A stretch of DNA of 64,000 bases from JAKFYM01 sp964416595 (GTDB lineage Bacteria; Bdellovibrionota; UBA1018; CAIPTA01). The position numbers and the translations under genes are program-made. The stretch is taken from NCBI GenBank assembly GCA_964416595.1, contig CAYQES010000013.1:7498-71497 (forward strand). Direction: 5' to 3'. Below the pieces are notes generated by a model that saw nothing but the letters and a program-made list of their open reading frames with translations, did no database searches and was not told the DNA's origin. This document shows positions 18,582-26,981 of this stretch, in pieces; within the stretch, counting starts at the first letter, position 1, and the number at the start of each line of letters is the position of its first letter.

Positions 18582-18845
18582 CTACTTACGTAGATCGAGG
18601 GTTTTGATTACGGCAGAGTAGCGAGCTTCGTCTTTACGCTTTAGGTACTCAAGCATACTACGGCGCTGGCTCACGAGTTTGAGCAGTCCACGGCGGCCAT
18701 GATGGTCTTTTTGGTGCGTTTTGAAATGCTCGGTCAGGTGATTGATTCGGTCCGTAAGAAGAGCTACTTGCACTTCTGGAGATCCCGTATCGTTTCCGCC
18801 ACGGGCAAATTTTTGGATGGTTTGTTTTTTGGTCTGAGTAGACAT
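18582..18845 (-). CDS. rpsO: 30S ribosomal protein S15
   Basis: Ribosomal protein S15 of 87 aa that binds 16S rRNA in the platform. It has the family patterns D-T-G-S-P-E-V-Q-V-A-L-L-T, D-H-H-G-R-R-G-L-L and R-R-S-M-L-E-Y-L. It precedes pnp, the usual autoregulated rpsO-pnp unit. Confidence 0.96.
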   Translation of the reverse strand: MSTQTKKQTIQKFARGGNDTGSPEVQVALLTDRINHLTEHFKTHQKDHHGRRGLLKLVSQRRSMLEYLKRKDEARYSAVIKTLDLRK

Positions 18846-18917
18846 TCTTATCCTTTACTTTCCACTATTTATTCTTTCGCTGGCGTACCACGCGAGGGCT
18901 AGAATCGCAAGGGGGGG

Positions 18918-19880
18918 CTATTTGCCTTCGGGGGAAAGCGTTATTCCGTCCATATGCAGGCTCATATGCTGGCGGAGCTTTTCCACCACCTTAGCTTCGA
19001 TTTGCCGCGCCCGCTCTCTTGTGATCCCGAATTTATCCGCTACTTCTTGGAGGGTTTTAGGATCCTCGCTCATCATGCGTTCTTGGAAAATAATCCGCTC
19101 TTTTTCTTTCAGGGTTTGCACAAAATCGCTGATGTGATCGGTCAAGATGCTTTTGAGCTGGTTTTGCGCGAGGGCTTCGTCCGCCCCTTCCCCCTCATAT
19201 ACCAGGCTATCCCGGGGAGCGCGCTCATCACCATCGCCCAAAGTTTGATCGATGGAATATTCTCCGCCGCGGCTCGAGAGACGTAACGTCATCTCGTTCA
19301 CGTCCTTTTCTTTCACATTGAGAGCATCGGCCAAAAGTTTCGGGCCCGCCTGAATGCCTTGGGCTTCGAGACGATCTTTTTCCCGCATCAAATTATAGAA
19401 TAATTTTTTCTGGGCCTGGGTGGTTCCCACTTTCACGAGACGGAAATTATCCAGAAGAAATTTTAAAATATAAGAGCGAATCCACCAGGACGCATAATAC
19501 GAAAGGCGAGTGCCTTTGTAGGGATCGTAATTGGAAACGGCCTTCATCAAGCCCACATTGCCCTCTTGGATAAGATCGAGCACATTGTTGTAGGCACTGC
19601 GGTATTCCAGGGCGATTTTTACTACGAGGCGCAAATTGGTGGTCACTAATTTTTTGGCGAGATTAATATCGCCCGTTTCCCGAAACTTAGCGGCCAAACG
19701 CTGCTGCTCTTCGGGCTCCAATACTTCGTATTTACGAATATCCGCCAAATAACGCTGGAGCGGATCCGTGGGCGTAAGGGTTCCAGGAGCCTTCACCGCC
19801 GGCAAACGGGCAGGCACTACTTCCGGCACTAAAGGGCCATTTTTCCCTTTCTTTTTCATCTGTTCCAGAGCTACCGCCAA
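18918..19880 (-). CDS. rpoH: RNA polymerase sigma factor of the RpoH (sigma-32) type
   Basis: Alternative sigma-70 family factor of 320 aa. Region 2 (V-V-K-I-A-L-E-Y, D-L-I-Q-E-G-N-V-G-L-M-K-A-V, Y-A-S-W-W-I-R-S-Y-I) is followed by Q-K-K-L-F-Y-N-L, the RpoH box that distinguishes heat-shock sigma factors from RpoD and RpoS. Region 4 has T-L-Q-E-V-A-D-K-F-G-I-T-R-E-R-A-R-Q-I-E. The N-terminal 35 residues are an unusual Lys/Pro-rich extension. It probably directs heat-shock transcription. Confidence 0.88.
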   Translation of the reverse strand: MAVALEQMKKKGKNGPLVPEVVPARLPAVKAPGTLTPTDPLQRYLADIRKYEVLEPEEQQRLAAKFRETGDINLAKKLVTTNLRLVVKIALEYRSAYNNVLDLIQEGNVGLMKAVSNYDPYKGTRLSYYASWWIRSYILKFLLDNFRLVKVGTTQAQKKLFYNLMREKDRLEAQGIQAGPKLLADALNVKEKDVNEMTLRLSSRGGEYSIDQTLGDGDERAPRDSLVYEGEGADEALAQNQLKSILTDHISDFVQTLKEKERIIFQERMMSEDPKTLQEVADKFGITRERARQIEAKVVEKLRQHMSLHMDGITLSPEGK

Positions 19881-19990
19881 GGCCAGCGCAGGTCAAGGAA
19901 TCCTCAGCTTACCAGAGAAAATGATGCGAAGCATAATTTATAGTTGATTGCATTGATATGATAATGGTATCTCCGGAGCCAGGAGTCCTT

Positions 19991-20917
19991 ATGAAATACG
20001 TTCTTTCCCTACTCTTGCTTTCCGCCACGCCCGCCCTAGCCACTTCCGGCAAAACCGCCGATGGCTGCACCTACCGGGTGATCAATGGCCAATATCTTAC
20101 GAGCTGCGATTCAAAATCCGACACCGTCAAGCAGGCTTCCGCCGCCCCACAAACCGTAACCAACTACGGCGCCGTGCCCATGCGTAACAACCCAGCAGCT
20201 CCCGCTCCTTCCATCCAACCGATTTCCACCATGAACGTGCAAGTTCCCTCCCAAAGCACTTTGCTGGAAGCCAAAGAAGAGAGAAGGGAAGAAAGAGAAA
20301 TGGACAAAGCCGTTGATCTTACCTACGTGGGCGCACAGCTAGGATCTACTTCCATTAAAAACGCCAATTCCAGCACGGGCGGCGGCGTAACTCTTGGCAC
20401 CAATCTCGATGACCACTTCGGCGTGGAACTCGGCTACAACTACACCAAACAAGGCCTGCAACTCGGCTTAAACTCCCGCGGCGGCCCCGGCGCCTACACC
20501 CCCGTGCGCGGAAACGACGCCTCTCTTCGCTCCCACCTTATCTCCGGCGAAGCCCAAGCCTACCTCACAGACGCCTTGAAGCGCCTTCGCCCCTACGCCG
20601 GCCTCGGACTCGGCTGGAAATCCTCCACTCTCGAGGAAAATAGCTATGGCTACGGAGGAGGATCCATGGGTTCTCTGAACCAAACCTCCTTGGGCGCCAT
20701 CGGCAGCCTCGGCGCAAAATTTCGCGTGGGCCAATCTATCCAACTGGGCCTCATGCTCTCCTACTTCCTCCCCTTTAGCCGCCAAGACGCGCGCCTCGAG
20801 CAAGCCTCTAGCCCCTATGGCTATGCTGCTCCCATGAGCCGCTTGGTGAGAGAAGACGACGCCCTCACTGGCGCCGGCCAAAGCCAAATCCAGGGCGGCG
20901 TGCAGTATCTTTTCTAG
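19991..20917 (+). CDS. Predicted outer-membrane beta-barrel protein
   Basis: Protein of 308 aa. I set the start at ATG 19991, five bases after AGGAG, where a signal peptide begins (MKYVLSLLLLSATPALA); an ATG further upstream lacks a ribosome site. Residues of about 20-110 are a Ser/Pro/Gln-rich linker with two cysteines. About 115-308 are strands of an eight-stranded OmpA-like barrel (D-L-T-Y-V-G-A-Q-L-G, F-G-V-E-L-G-Y-N-Y) ending in aromatic Q-Y-L-F, the barrel-assembly signature. TGATATGAT upstream could be an extended -10 promoter. Confidence 0.8.
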   Translation: MKYVLSLLLLSATPALATSGKTADGCTYRVINGQYLTSCDSKSDTVKQASAAPQTVTNYGAVPMRNNPAAPAPSIQPISTMNVQVPSQSTLLEAKEERREEREMDKAVDLTYVGAQLGSTSIKNANSSTGGGVTLGTNLDDHFGVELGYNYTKQGLQLGLNSRGGPGAYTPVRGNDASLRSHLISGEAQAYLTDALKRLRPYAGLGLGWKSSTLEENSYGYGGGSMGSLNQTSLGAIGSLGAKFRVGQSIQLGLMLSYFLPFSRQDARLEQASSPYGYAAPMSRLVREDDALTGAGQSQIQGGVQYLF

Positions 20918-21095
20918 AATACCAAACCAAAATACTCCAAATAAAGCGCCCTAATATTTTGATTTTATGGAGATTTTTCCGGATCTTGTGGCTCCCAGAG
21001 CTACGAGGTATTGTGGGAAAGATGCCGCGAGCCCTTGTAAGCGGATTTGCAACGGTAGAAAAAGCTGGCAGGACCTGGAGAATCAAAGCGCATTT

Positions 21096-21317
21096 ATGAG
21101 TAATTTAAGTCCTCTGACCGGTGTGATTGAAGAAAACGATGTGATCTTAGACTTTGGCGAATTCGAAGGCCAAACCGTGACCCAACTAAAAACCTTGGAT
21201 CCCGATCTGTACCAACAACTGGTGCAAGAAAAAGAAAACGACAATATTGCCATCCGACGCAATAAAGACAAAACTTTCCGTCTCTACATGAATCCACTTT
21301 TGGCTCGGGCCAACTAG
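21096..21317 (+). CDS. Small conserved-looking protein of unknown function
   Basis: Protein of 73 aa beginning MSNLSPLTGVIEEND, with an acidic centre (L-D-F-G-E-F-E-G-Q-T-V) and a basic C-terminal half. The F-G-E-F-E-G-Q-T pattern recalls short domains of the F-G-K-Y-K-G-K type, but I do not assign a family. The reading frame is open further upstream to 20967, yet that part has odd composition. The ribosome site (GGAG) is rather distant. Its stop codon overlaps the dapF stop codon on the other strand. Confidence 0.6.
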   Translation: MSNLSPLTGVIEENDVILDFGEFEGQTVTQLKTLDPDLYQQLVQEKENDNIAIRRNKDKTFRLYMNPLLARAN

Positions 21318-22138
21318 CGAAAGTATTTTCCCTCGGCCACTAGCACACTTGGGCCACTGAGATAGGCTTCTTTGCCCTGAAATTTCACGTCTAAAAGAAA
21401 ATCCGTCATTTTTACCTGGATAACATTCACACCCGTACGTTTTTGCAAAACCGCTGCTACTGCCACGGCCCCACTGCCACAAGATAATGTTGCGCCAGCC
21501 CCCCGCTCCCACACTTCTACTTCTGCGTACGCTTTCGAACCCCGTTTTTCATAGGAACGCACAAAGTGCACATTCGTGCGGTCTGGAAAATGCGAATGGG
21601 TTTCTACGAGAGGGCCATATTTTTCTAGGCTGTAATTGGGGAGCTTTGCTTCTTCGAGAAAAATCACCGCATGGGGATTGCCCACGGAAACATTTTCAAA
21701 AGCCACCGTGGCTCCCAAGACCGCAATTTCCTGGCAGCCAAAAAGCTTAGGCTCCCCCAAACATAGGCCGAAGTTTTTACCCATTTTTACGCCCTTATAA
21801 GCTTTGCCGGAAATCTTGATGGGAATTTCTTTGGTTTTACCTTTGCTGATCCAGCCCTTTAGCGCGGCCAAAAATAGAAACACCCGGCCGCCGTTAGCGC
21901 ACATTTCCGCCTTGGATCCATCGCTATTCCAAACCTGGGCCGAGAGTGGTTTTAGGGAAAGCACTTCCATGATTTGGTCGCAGCCAATGCCTAAACGCCT
22001 ATGGGCCATGCGTTGAAAGAAAGAAGCTTTGGGTGTTTTGGGCAAATCTTTGCTCTGCACCACGAGTATATCGTTGCCGGCACCATGGAGTTTATAAAAA
22101 GGGATAGGCTTTCCTTGCCTCGCCGTAGCTTTTTTCAT
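21314..22138 (-). CDS. dapF: Diaminopimelate epimerase
   Basis: Converts LL- to meso-diaminopimelate for lysine and peptidoglycan synthesis. Both catalytic cysteines are present: C80 in A-E-M-C-A-N-G-G-R and C220 in A-T-L-S-C-G-S-G-A. The N-terminal K-L-H-G-A-G-N-D and G-N-P-H-A-V motifs are also seen, and length (274 aa) is normal. It implies a DAP-type cell wall. Confidence 0.94.
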   Translation of the reverse strand: MKKATARQGKPIPFYKLHGAGNDILVVQSKDLPKTPKASFFQRMAHRRLGIGCDQIMEVLSLKPLSAQVWNSDGSKAEMCANGGRVFLFLAALKGWISKGKTKEIPIKISGKAYKGVKMGKNFGLCLGEPKLFGCQEIAVLGATVAFENVSVGNPHAVIFLEEAKLPNYSLEKYGPLVETHSHFPDRTNVHFVRSYEKRGSKAYAEVEVWERGAGATLSCGSGAVAVAAVLQKRTGVNVIQVKMTDFLLDVKFQGKEAYLSGPSVLVAEGKYFR

Positions 22139-22193
22139 ACAACCCTTTATATTCCTAGCGAATGAAATTTCCTAGGATTTGCCATTTCATAAC

Positions 22194-22266
<73 letters not shown>

Positions 22267-22270
<4 letters not shown>

Positions 22271-22310
22271 TTCGTGTCCGGCTACTTTTTGTGTCGCAAC
22301 TGCGTTAAAT
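22267..22310 (+). repeat. REP-like repeat, copy 1 (44 bases with tRNA end)
   Basis: This copy is 44 bases with one mismatch to copy 2 at 22970-23013. The core is the 37 bases 22274-22310 beginning GTGTCCGGCTACTTTTTG. It starts within the last four bases of tRNA-Arg and contains the stop codon of the transposase gene. Read on the other strand it carries GTAGCCGG, matching the GTAG tetranucleotide plus short palindrome typical of REP sequences that RAYT transposases recognise. Confidence 0.85.
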
Positions 22311-22946
22311 CGGAAATTGAGCAGTCCTTCGCGCTTTCGTTGGTGCGAATTCAAATTCTTTACGTCGAAGCGCCCTTTTAATAGCCGCGTTGTGCTCAAC
22401 CTCATGAGGGATATTCAGCCACACATCCAAGTCATAAGGATCTATTGGCACCAGCCGCGCAAGATCCTCAGCCGGTGAAGTAATCATTAGTGGTAAATAA
22501 ACCATCCCCATCAGTCCAGAATAAGTACTGAAATCATAGTCGGAGATATTGGAACAGAAACCCGCCTTAGCAGGATTTCGAAGAACATACTTCAGCGCAT
22601 GTGCGTAGTAGTCAGGCTCTCGAATGAGAGACCAAAAATACCTACCGCCAAAAACATGGCCCGAGCGTTGATTGCGCGTATTTAAAATCCGCGTAGACGA
22701 CCCTAAAACTTCTTTCATCACTAAATCTATACCTCTATGGGGGCTCGTAGCCAGTAAATGAAAGTGATTTGGCATCAAAACAAACGCGTGAAGGCGCACT
22801 CCATGCAAAATCTGCTGAAGATACAGCTCACCGGTGAGAACTTTCCACACGTAGGCCAGATCACCGTGAAAGACCTCCCGATTGTTTGTCCTTGCGGTGA
22901 GGTGATAGGGCAGACTATCGACACGAATTAATTTTTTTCTTGGCAT
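22305..22946 (-). CDS. REP-associated tyrosine transposase (RAYT, Y1 family)
   Basis: A 213-aa Y1 HUH-type transposase related to IS200/IS605 TnpA. It has L-P-Y-H-L-T-A-R-T-N-N-R-E at the N-terminus, the HUH histidines in V-L-M-P-N-H-F-H-L-L and the G-H-V-F-G-G-R-Y-F segment followed by Y-Y-A-H-A-L-K-Y-V-L-R-N-P-A-K-A-G, containing the catalytic tyrosine region. The C-terminal 60 residues are specific to RAYTs. It is flanked at 0 and 23 bases by direct repeat copies. It probably acts on the repeats in trans rather than mobilising itself like an insertion sequence. Confidence 0.88.
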   Translation of the reverse strand: MPRKKLIRVDSLPYHLTARTNNREVFHGDLAYVWKVLTGELYLQQILHGVRLHAFVLMPNHFHLLATSPHRGIDLVMKEVLGSSTRILNTRNQRSGHVFGGRYFWSLIREPDYYAHALKYVLRNPAKAGFCSNISDYDFSTYSGLMGMVYLPLMITSPAEDLARLVPIDPYDLDVWLNIPHEVEHNAAIKRALRRKEFEFAPTKARRTAQFPI

Positions 22947-22969
22947 GGAGATGGCACTTCAAAAACCAG

Positions 22970-23013
22970 GCCATTCGTGTCCGGCTACTTTTTGTGTCGC
23001 AACCGCGTTAAAT
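22970..23013 (+). repeat. REP-like repeat, copy 2 (44 bases)
   Basis: Matches copy 1 at 43 of 44 positions (T to C at 23004), including the seven bases GCCATTC that precede the 37-base core. It lies 23 bases upstream of the transposase start and has the same orientation as copies 1 and 3. Confidence 0.85.
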
Positions 23014-23101
23014 GGGAAACCAACCCGCCGCCATCGACCTTAATATTAGCTATTATAGGTATTTCTTTTTTCCATATATAAAACCATTTATAATTTATCT
23101 C

Positions 23102-23464
23102 ATGGAAACTGTGTTGAGATCGTATGCACGATGGAGATGGCAACCTAGCCAACGCCTTGTCTACGCCCTAATAGTTATTTCCATGCTCTATGGATTCTGG
23201 TTCATGTTCAATATGGATGAATATCTTCCCTGGCAAATCCGACTGCATGGGGCTATTCGATTGGCAGTATTGGGGCACCTTCCGTTATGGCTAGCAACAA
23301 TCAAAACCAAAAGTAAAATCCGCTATATAACTGCTGCGGCGTTGGCCCCAACCATGGTCGGTATTTTTTTCCTCTGGTGGACGTTTCATTTAGTGACAGC
23401 CATCATTGCCTTGGGGTTCATGAGCTGGCTCATGTTCCGCGTAGTAACCGGTAAATACCAATAA
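23102..23464 (+). CDS. Small polytopic membrane protein, possible immunity or partner protein
   Basis: Protein of 120 aa from ATG 23102 with three hydrophobic segments (about 20-35, 55-70 and 85-110). An in-frame ATG at 23012, inside repeat copy 2, would add 30 residues; neither has a good ribosome site. Its stop codon overlaps the start of the next gene by one base, so the two are coupled. If the next protein is a toxin, this membrane protein could be its immunity or release protein; that is inference from position only. Confidence 0.55.
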   Translation: METVLRSYARWRWQPSQRLVYALIVISMLYGFWFMFNMDEYLPWQIRLHGAIRLAVLGHLPLWLATIKTKSKIRYITAAALAPTMVGIFFLWWTFHLVTAIIALGFMSWLMFRVVTGKYQ

Positions 23465-24114
23465 TGTTCGATCCCTTCTCTCAGCTTAAGGAAAAAGCGC
23501 GTAAAGAAGCATATGTTTCCTTCGATATACACATCCGCCGGCTACCAAAACACAAGAGTGGCCAGCTAAACTTACTAGCTCACGGCTTTGATGATAACGA
23601 TGTAGATGCCTTCCGGCATGCTTATGTCAGTGGAGTATTTACTCAAGATTATGGCGAAAAAACGGCAAACTTTCTTGGCCTGGCCAATGAATACTGGATA
23701 GGAGGCCTATACTCAAACGCCATCGACCCGCGCTCTCGAAATATGGACCTATGGAACAACCGCGTCGGAAGAAAATACGGCAAAAAAACTCGCGGCAGAA
23801 AAACTCTACTCAAACTTATTCACAAGGCTCTTAAAAACGGGGAATTAATAATAGATTTAACCGATCCTCGTGAATTCACCGGAGCCAAACAGCCACCCAA
23901 ACACCTCTCCAAACCCATTATCTCACTAGCCAAATCTCCCACAGGGCGTAATCAAATGTTCTACGATCTTCAGAAAAAAATTATATTTTCTCGCCAGGAG
24001 CTCGTAGCACTTATACGGGCAGGCAGCTATCGTGGTTACTCCGTAAAGCTAATCCGCGGTATCGAGACACCCGTTTCCAAACGAGACGGTAGAAAAATCA
24101 ACAATATAGGCTAG
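23464..24114 (+). CDS. DUF6973-like protein, possible polymorphic-toxin domain
   Basis: Protein of 216 aa, basic, without a signal peptide. Residues 48-58 (D-A-F-R-H-A-Y-V-S-G-V) and 94-106 (M-D-L-W-N-N-R-V-G-R-K-Y-G), with N-E-Y-W between them, resemble the F-R-H-A and M-D-x-x-N-N-x-x-G-R motifs that I recall from DUF6973 domains of secreted toxins and phage-type proteins. The conserved His, Glu and Asn suggest an enzyme. Its stop codon touches repeat copy 3, so the gene and its membrane-protein partner fill the space between two repeats. Toxin function is not shown by sequence. Confidence 0.5.
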   Translation: MFDPFSQLKEKARKEAYVSFDIHIRRLPKHKSGQLNLLAHGFDDNDVDAFRHAYVSGVFTQDYGEKTANFLGLANEYWIGGLYSNAIDPRSRNMDLWNNRVGRKYGKKTRGRKTLLKLIHKALKNGELIIDLTDPREFTGAKQPPKHLSKPIISLAKSPTGRNQMFYDLQKKIIFSRQELVALIRAGSYRGYSVKLIRGIETPVSKRDGRKINNIG

Positions 24115-24150
24115 TGTCCGGCTACTTTTTGTGTCGCAACTGCGTTAAAT
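24114..24150 (+). repeat. REP-like repeat, copy 3 (37-base core)
   Basis: Perfect match to the 37-base core of copy 1, starting on the last base of the preceding gene's stop codon. The GCCATTC extension seen in copies 1 and 2 is absent here. Confidence 0.85.
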
Positions 24151-24294
24151 ATTTCATTTCACTCTGGACATATCTTTCGTAAATGAACTGGACAACCCAA
24201 CAAAGTTGGACACCCAAAACAGCCCTTTACTCTCGAAAGCCAATCGCCTATATTGCATGGCGAAAATTATTTAATGAATGGAAGATTTACCTCT

Positions 24295-24609
24295 ATGAAA
24301 AACCTCATTGCCGCCCTTTTTATCCTCGCCACATTATCCGCACTACCCGCCCAAGCTTGCGAACTCGGCGACACTTCGCAAACTCTGCTCATCGTGGCCA
24401 ACTCTCCCGATGGCGAACAAAATAAAGTTATTGCCACCATCCACACTGCGGATAACTCGGTGGAAATCCTAAGAAGAAATTATCGCCTGGTTAAGCAAAC
24501 CGCCTCGAAAATCGTGATCGAGAATTACGACGACACTCTCTACACTTTTGATCTCGCTACAGCGAGCCGATTTGGCAACTATTGCTTTCCTGTTATTTTT
24601 GCTGAGTGA
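24295..24609 (+). CDS. Small secreted protein of unknown function
   Basis: Product of 104 aa with a Sec signal peptide (MKNLIAALFILATLSALPAQA) and then C-E-L-G-D. The mature part is about 84 residues with a second cysteine near the end (G-N-Y-C-F-P), probably forming a disulfide in the periplasm or outside. Start chosen at ATG 24295 because the signal peptide begins there; upstream codons in the same frame do not look coding. I do not recognise a family. Confidence 0.65.
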   Translation: MKNLIAALFILATLSALPAQACELGDTSQTLLIVANSPDGEQNKVIATIHTADNSVEILRRNYRLVKQTASKIVIENYDDTLYTFDLATASRFGNYCFPVIFAE

Positions 24610-24625
24610 ATTTTTATAAATAGAA

Positions 24626-24653
24626 CCCCATCCGCACTAGTTGGCAGATGGGG
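24626..24653. terminator. Possible hairpin between convergent genes
   Basis: Inverted repeat CCCCATC/GATGGGG with a 14-base loop between the stops of the genes at 24609 and 24673. There is no good T run on the plus strand; on the minus strand a T-rich stretch follows. It may terminate the minus-strand transcript or both weakly. Confidence 0.4.
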
Positions 24654-24672
24654 CCTCGAGTTCAAGACATAA

Positions 24673-25350
24673 TCAAGGATACGTTTTCCCTAAATCCCCA
24701 TACGCATACACATAATTACTAAAACCAATTTTCACGCTGACTTCGCAACTCGGGAACACTCCATTCACGGATCCCCGGGAGCCACCGCGGGTAATCACGG
24801 AATCTCCATTGCAAATCTCACCACAACATCCTTGCGCCGCTAAATCTTGCCGCGGATATTGGTAATTCGAAAAACCAATACGCACGCTCACCGTTTGGTC
24901 AGGAAAAAATCCGTTTACCGAACCCTGACTACCGCCTTTTGTCCACACCGTATCCCCGATCAGCAAATCACCGCGGCGAGGATTGCGGGAGCCATTGGCT
25001 AAATGTTCGTAGCTGTAAGTGTAGTTCGAAAAACCAATGCGTATACTAAACTTTCCTCGCGGAAATACACCGTTTACGATACCTACTGATCCGCCATTGG
25101 TAATCACCTTATCCTCAGAACACATTCTACGATAACAACCCACTACGGCCAGTTGATTCTGATTGTATTGATAATTAGAAAATCCAATTTTCACGCTGAT
25201 CATACCATCAGGAAAGATTGCTTCCACGGTTCCCCGTGAGCCACCCTCGGTCCAAACCGTAGCTCCGGGATAGAGTCCATCCGCCCGAGCCGAAGACCAA
25301 GGCGCCAATAAAATAAAAAGTACGAATAAAAGAAATGTTCGTTTGATCAT
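24673..25350 (-). CDS. Secreted protein with four G-F-S-N-Y repeats
   Basis: Protein of 225 aa. ATG 25350 is preceded by GGAGGAAAAA and starts a signal peptide (MIKRTFLLFVLFILLAPWSS). The mature protein is four repeats of about 50 residues, each with V-W-T or V-I-T, G-G-S-x-G, V-N-G-x-F-P, then S-V-K-I-G-F-S-N-Y-x-Y. Repeats 1 and 3 (V-W-T) match each other better than 2 and 4 (V-I-T), so the unit was probably duplicated as a pair. Cysteine pairs follow repeats 1 and 3. The pattern suggests small beta (SH3-like) domains for binding; the ligand is unknown. Confidence 0.75.
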   Translation of the reverse strand: MIKRTFLLFVLFILLAPWSSARADGLYPGATVWTEGGSRGTVEAIFPDGMISVKIGFSNYQYNQNQLAVVGCYRRMCSEDKVITNGGSVGIVNGVFPRGKFSIRIGFSNYTYSYEHLANGSRNPRRGDLLIGDTVWTKGGSQGSVNGFFPDQTVSVRIGFSNYQYPRQDLAAQGCCGEICNGDSVITRGGSRGSVNGVFPSCEVSVKIGFSNYVYAYGDLGKTYP

Positions 25351-25481
25351 TTTTTCCTCCATGGAGTGCCGTAGAGCAAAGCACATACCAGCGAGTAACC
25401 ACATTATAATGTGAGCCGGCAGAAATTGCCGTGGCGCGCGGTGCGATTCGCCACTATCGCAAAGGAAAAATTATTCAGATC

Positions 25482-26981
25482 TTAAGGCTGTCCCGTCAAC
25501 TGCCGCAAAAAAACAAAAAGTGGTGCTCCACGCTTGGAGGCGCTTTTCGCTACGGGCATCCAATGCTCAGGCACTGGCGTCGAGGGCGACCATGGATCCG
25601 CAAGCAACTTGGGATCGTAAGGAGTCATCGCCTGGGAACCCAAGCTAAAAGTCCAAAGGAAATCTGGGTGCGCATTGGAGTACCATTCGCCTCCCACCAT
25701 ATTTAGATTTTCATCTAACTCTAAATCATAAACGAGCCGCACGGTTTTGAGTGGTGTTGTGCCCTGCCTTCCTTGCATCGGCAAAATGGCGTTCACGTGG
25801 GTAATATCCATCGCAATGCCCACCACGTATTTTGCCAAGGGCGAGCGGAATTCTTTAAACTTATCCACCCTAAAATTCCCAATAGGCACAATGCTCTCTT
25901 GCAGCGTTTTTCCTTCCTTCCAGATTTCGGGATGAAAATATCTATATTGGTATTTCACGAGCGGGAAGTTCCAAACTTCCGCGTCGAAAGTAGAATCCAT
26001 CACGAAGCTCCTGAGATGAATGCCCATTTGATTCGTGATGGCCATATGCCAAACCGCGGGATTGGAATCAAAACATTTTGGATCCAAGATCCTACCGTTA
26101 GCATTCTTGGGAGGATTAGGAATATTGCAACGATTGCCCACGAATCGGGTTCTAGGAGAAGCATTCGCCCACAGCATCGATTCCAGTGCTTTAATATCTT
26201 GTGGATCAAAAACTACAGGAATGCCGCTAGCACTGATCACAGTAACCGAATGATTCGGGATAGGAGTGAGCATATGGGATGCACCGGCCCAGCCGTGGCA
26301 AATTCCCATCCAACTGGCCACGCGGCCATGCCTCTCATACTGCGCCCCTCCTTGGTTCCAAGAGTATTGGGTAAGACTAAAACTAGAATCGCCTATGGCA
26401 ATATCGTATTTTTCCGCAGGAGATAACACATTGATAGCGGCCCTATCTCCAGAACGCGCAATGGTTCCGGCTGGGTTTGCTTGGATGTACTGATAATTTA
26501 CGCCCCAATCTTTGGAATTGGGGAATTTTCGATCGGCATAACGAATCCCGATCAATCCTTTATACATGGGCCAGTAGGAATCGGCCCAGGGCAATACGGG
26601 CACTGATGCTTTGTTTAAGTCAAGGGTTTCAATTTTTGCAAGATTTCGTTCCACCTCACCATTTTCCACCAAGCGTTCAGGTAAATCTCTTTCGTCTGGC
26701 TCTGGCGGATTGACTCCGCTACCTTCCAAATGATTGTCATTTATAATAGAGGCGCGAATGCCAATTCGATGAGGTAAAGTTTCGCGGATCTCATCCCAAT
26801 TGATATAACCTCGAGGCAAAGTGTCGCCAGAATTTGTAATTAAATCTGGTAGACGATCCATCTCTTTATATGGATTTGCATGAAACTTACGCAAGAACGC
26901 CTCAACGGAAGCGGCATGTGCGGCATTCACGGTGAAAAAAATAATTGTGAGTGAGTAAACTAATTTCATTACTAAGCGCAT
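25482..26981 (-). CDS. Secreted transglutaminase-elicitor-like protein
   Basis: Protein of 499 aa. Start ATG 26981 has GGAGG five bases upstream and gives a signal peptide ending A-A-H-A. A papain-fold triad can be proposed: C228 in G-I-C-H-G-W-A-G-A-S-H, H312 in A-V-W-H-M-A-I-T-N-Q-M-G, and D329 in M-D-S-T-F-D-A-E-V-W-N-F-P. These three motifs and F-D-P-Q-D-I-K-A-L resemble the Phytophthora GP42 transglutaminase elicitor family, which has bacterial members. It would cross-link or deamidate glutamine residues outside the cell or in a prey cell. Family membership is my judgement from motifs. Confidence 0.65.
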   Translation of the reverse strand: MRLVMKLVYSLTIIFFTVNAAHAASVEAFLRKFHANPYKEMDRLPDLITNSGDTLPRGYINWDEIRETLPHRIGIRASIINDNHLEGSGVNPPEPDERDLPERLVENGEVERNLAKIETLDLNKASVPVLPWADSYWPMYKGLIGIRYADRKFPNSKDWGVNYQYIQANPAGTIARSGDRAAINVLSPAEKYDIAIGDSSFSLTQYSWNQGGAQYERHGRVASWMGICHGWAGASHMLTPIPNHSVTVISASGIPVVFDPQDIKALESMLWANASPRTRFVGNRCNIPNPPKNANGRILDPKCFDSNPAVWHMAITNQMGIHLRSFVMDSTFDAEVWNFPLVKYQYRYFHPEIWKEGKTLQESIVPIGNFRVDKFKEFRSPLAKYVVGIAMDITHVNAILPMQGRQGTTPLKTVRLVYDLELDENLNMVGGEWYSNAHPDFLWTFSLGSQAMTPYDPKLLADPWSPSTPVPEHWMPVAKSASKRGAPLFVFLRQLTGQP

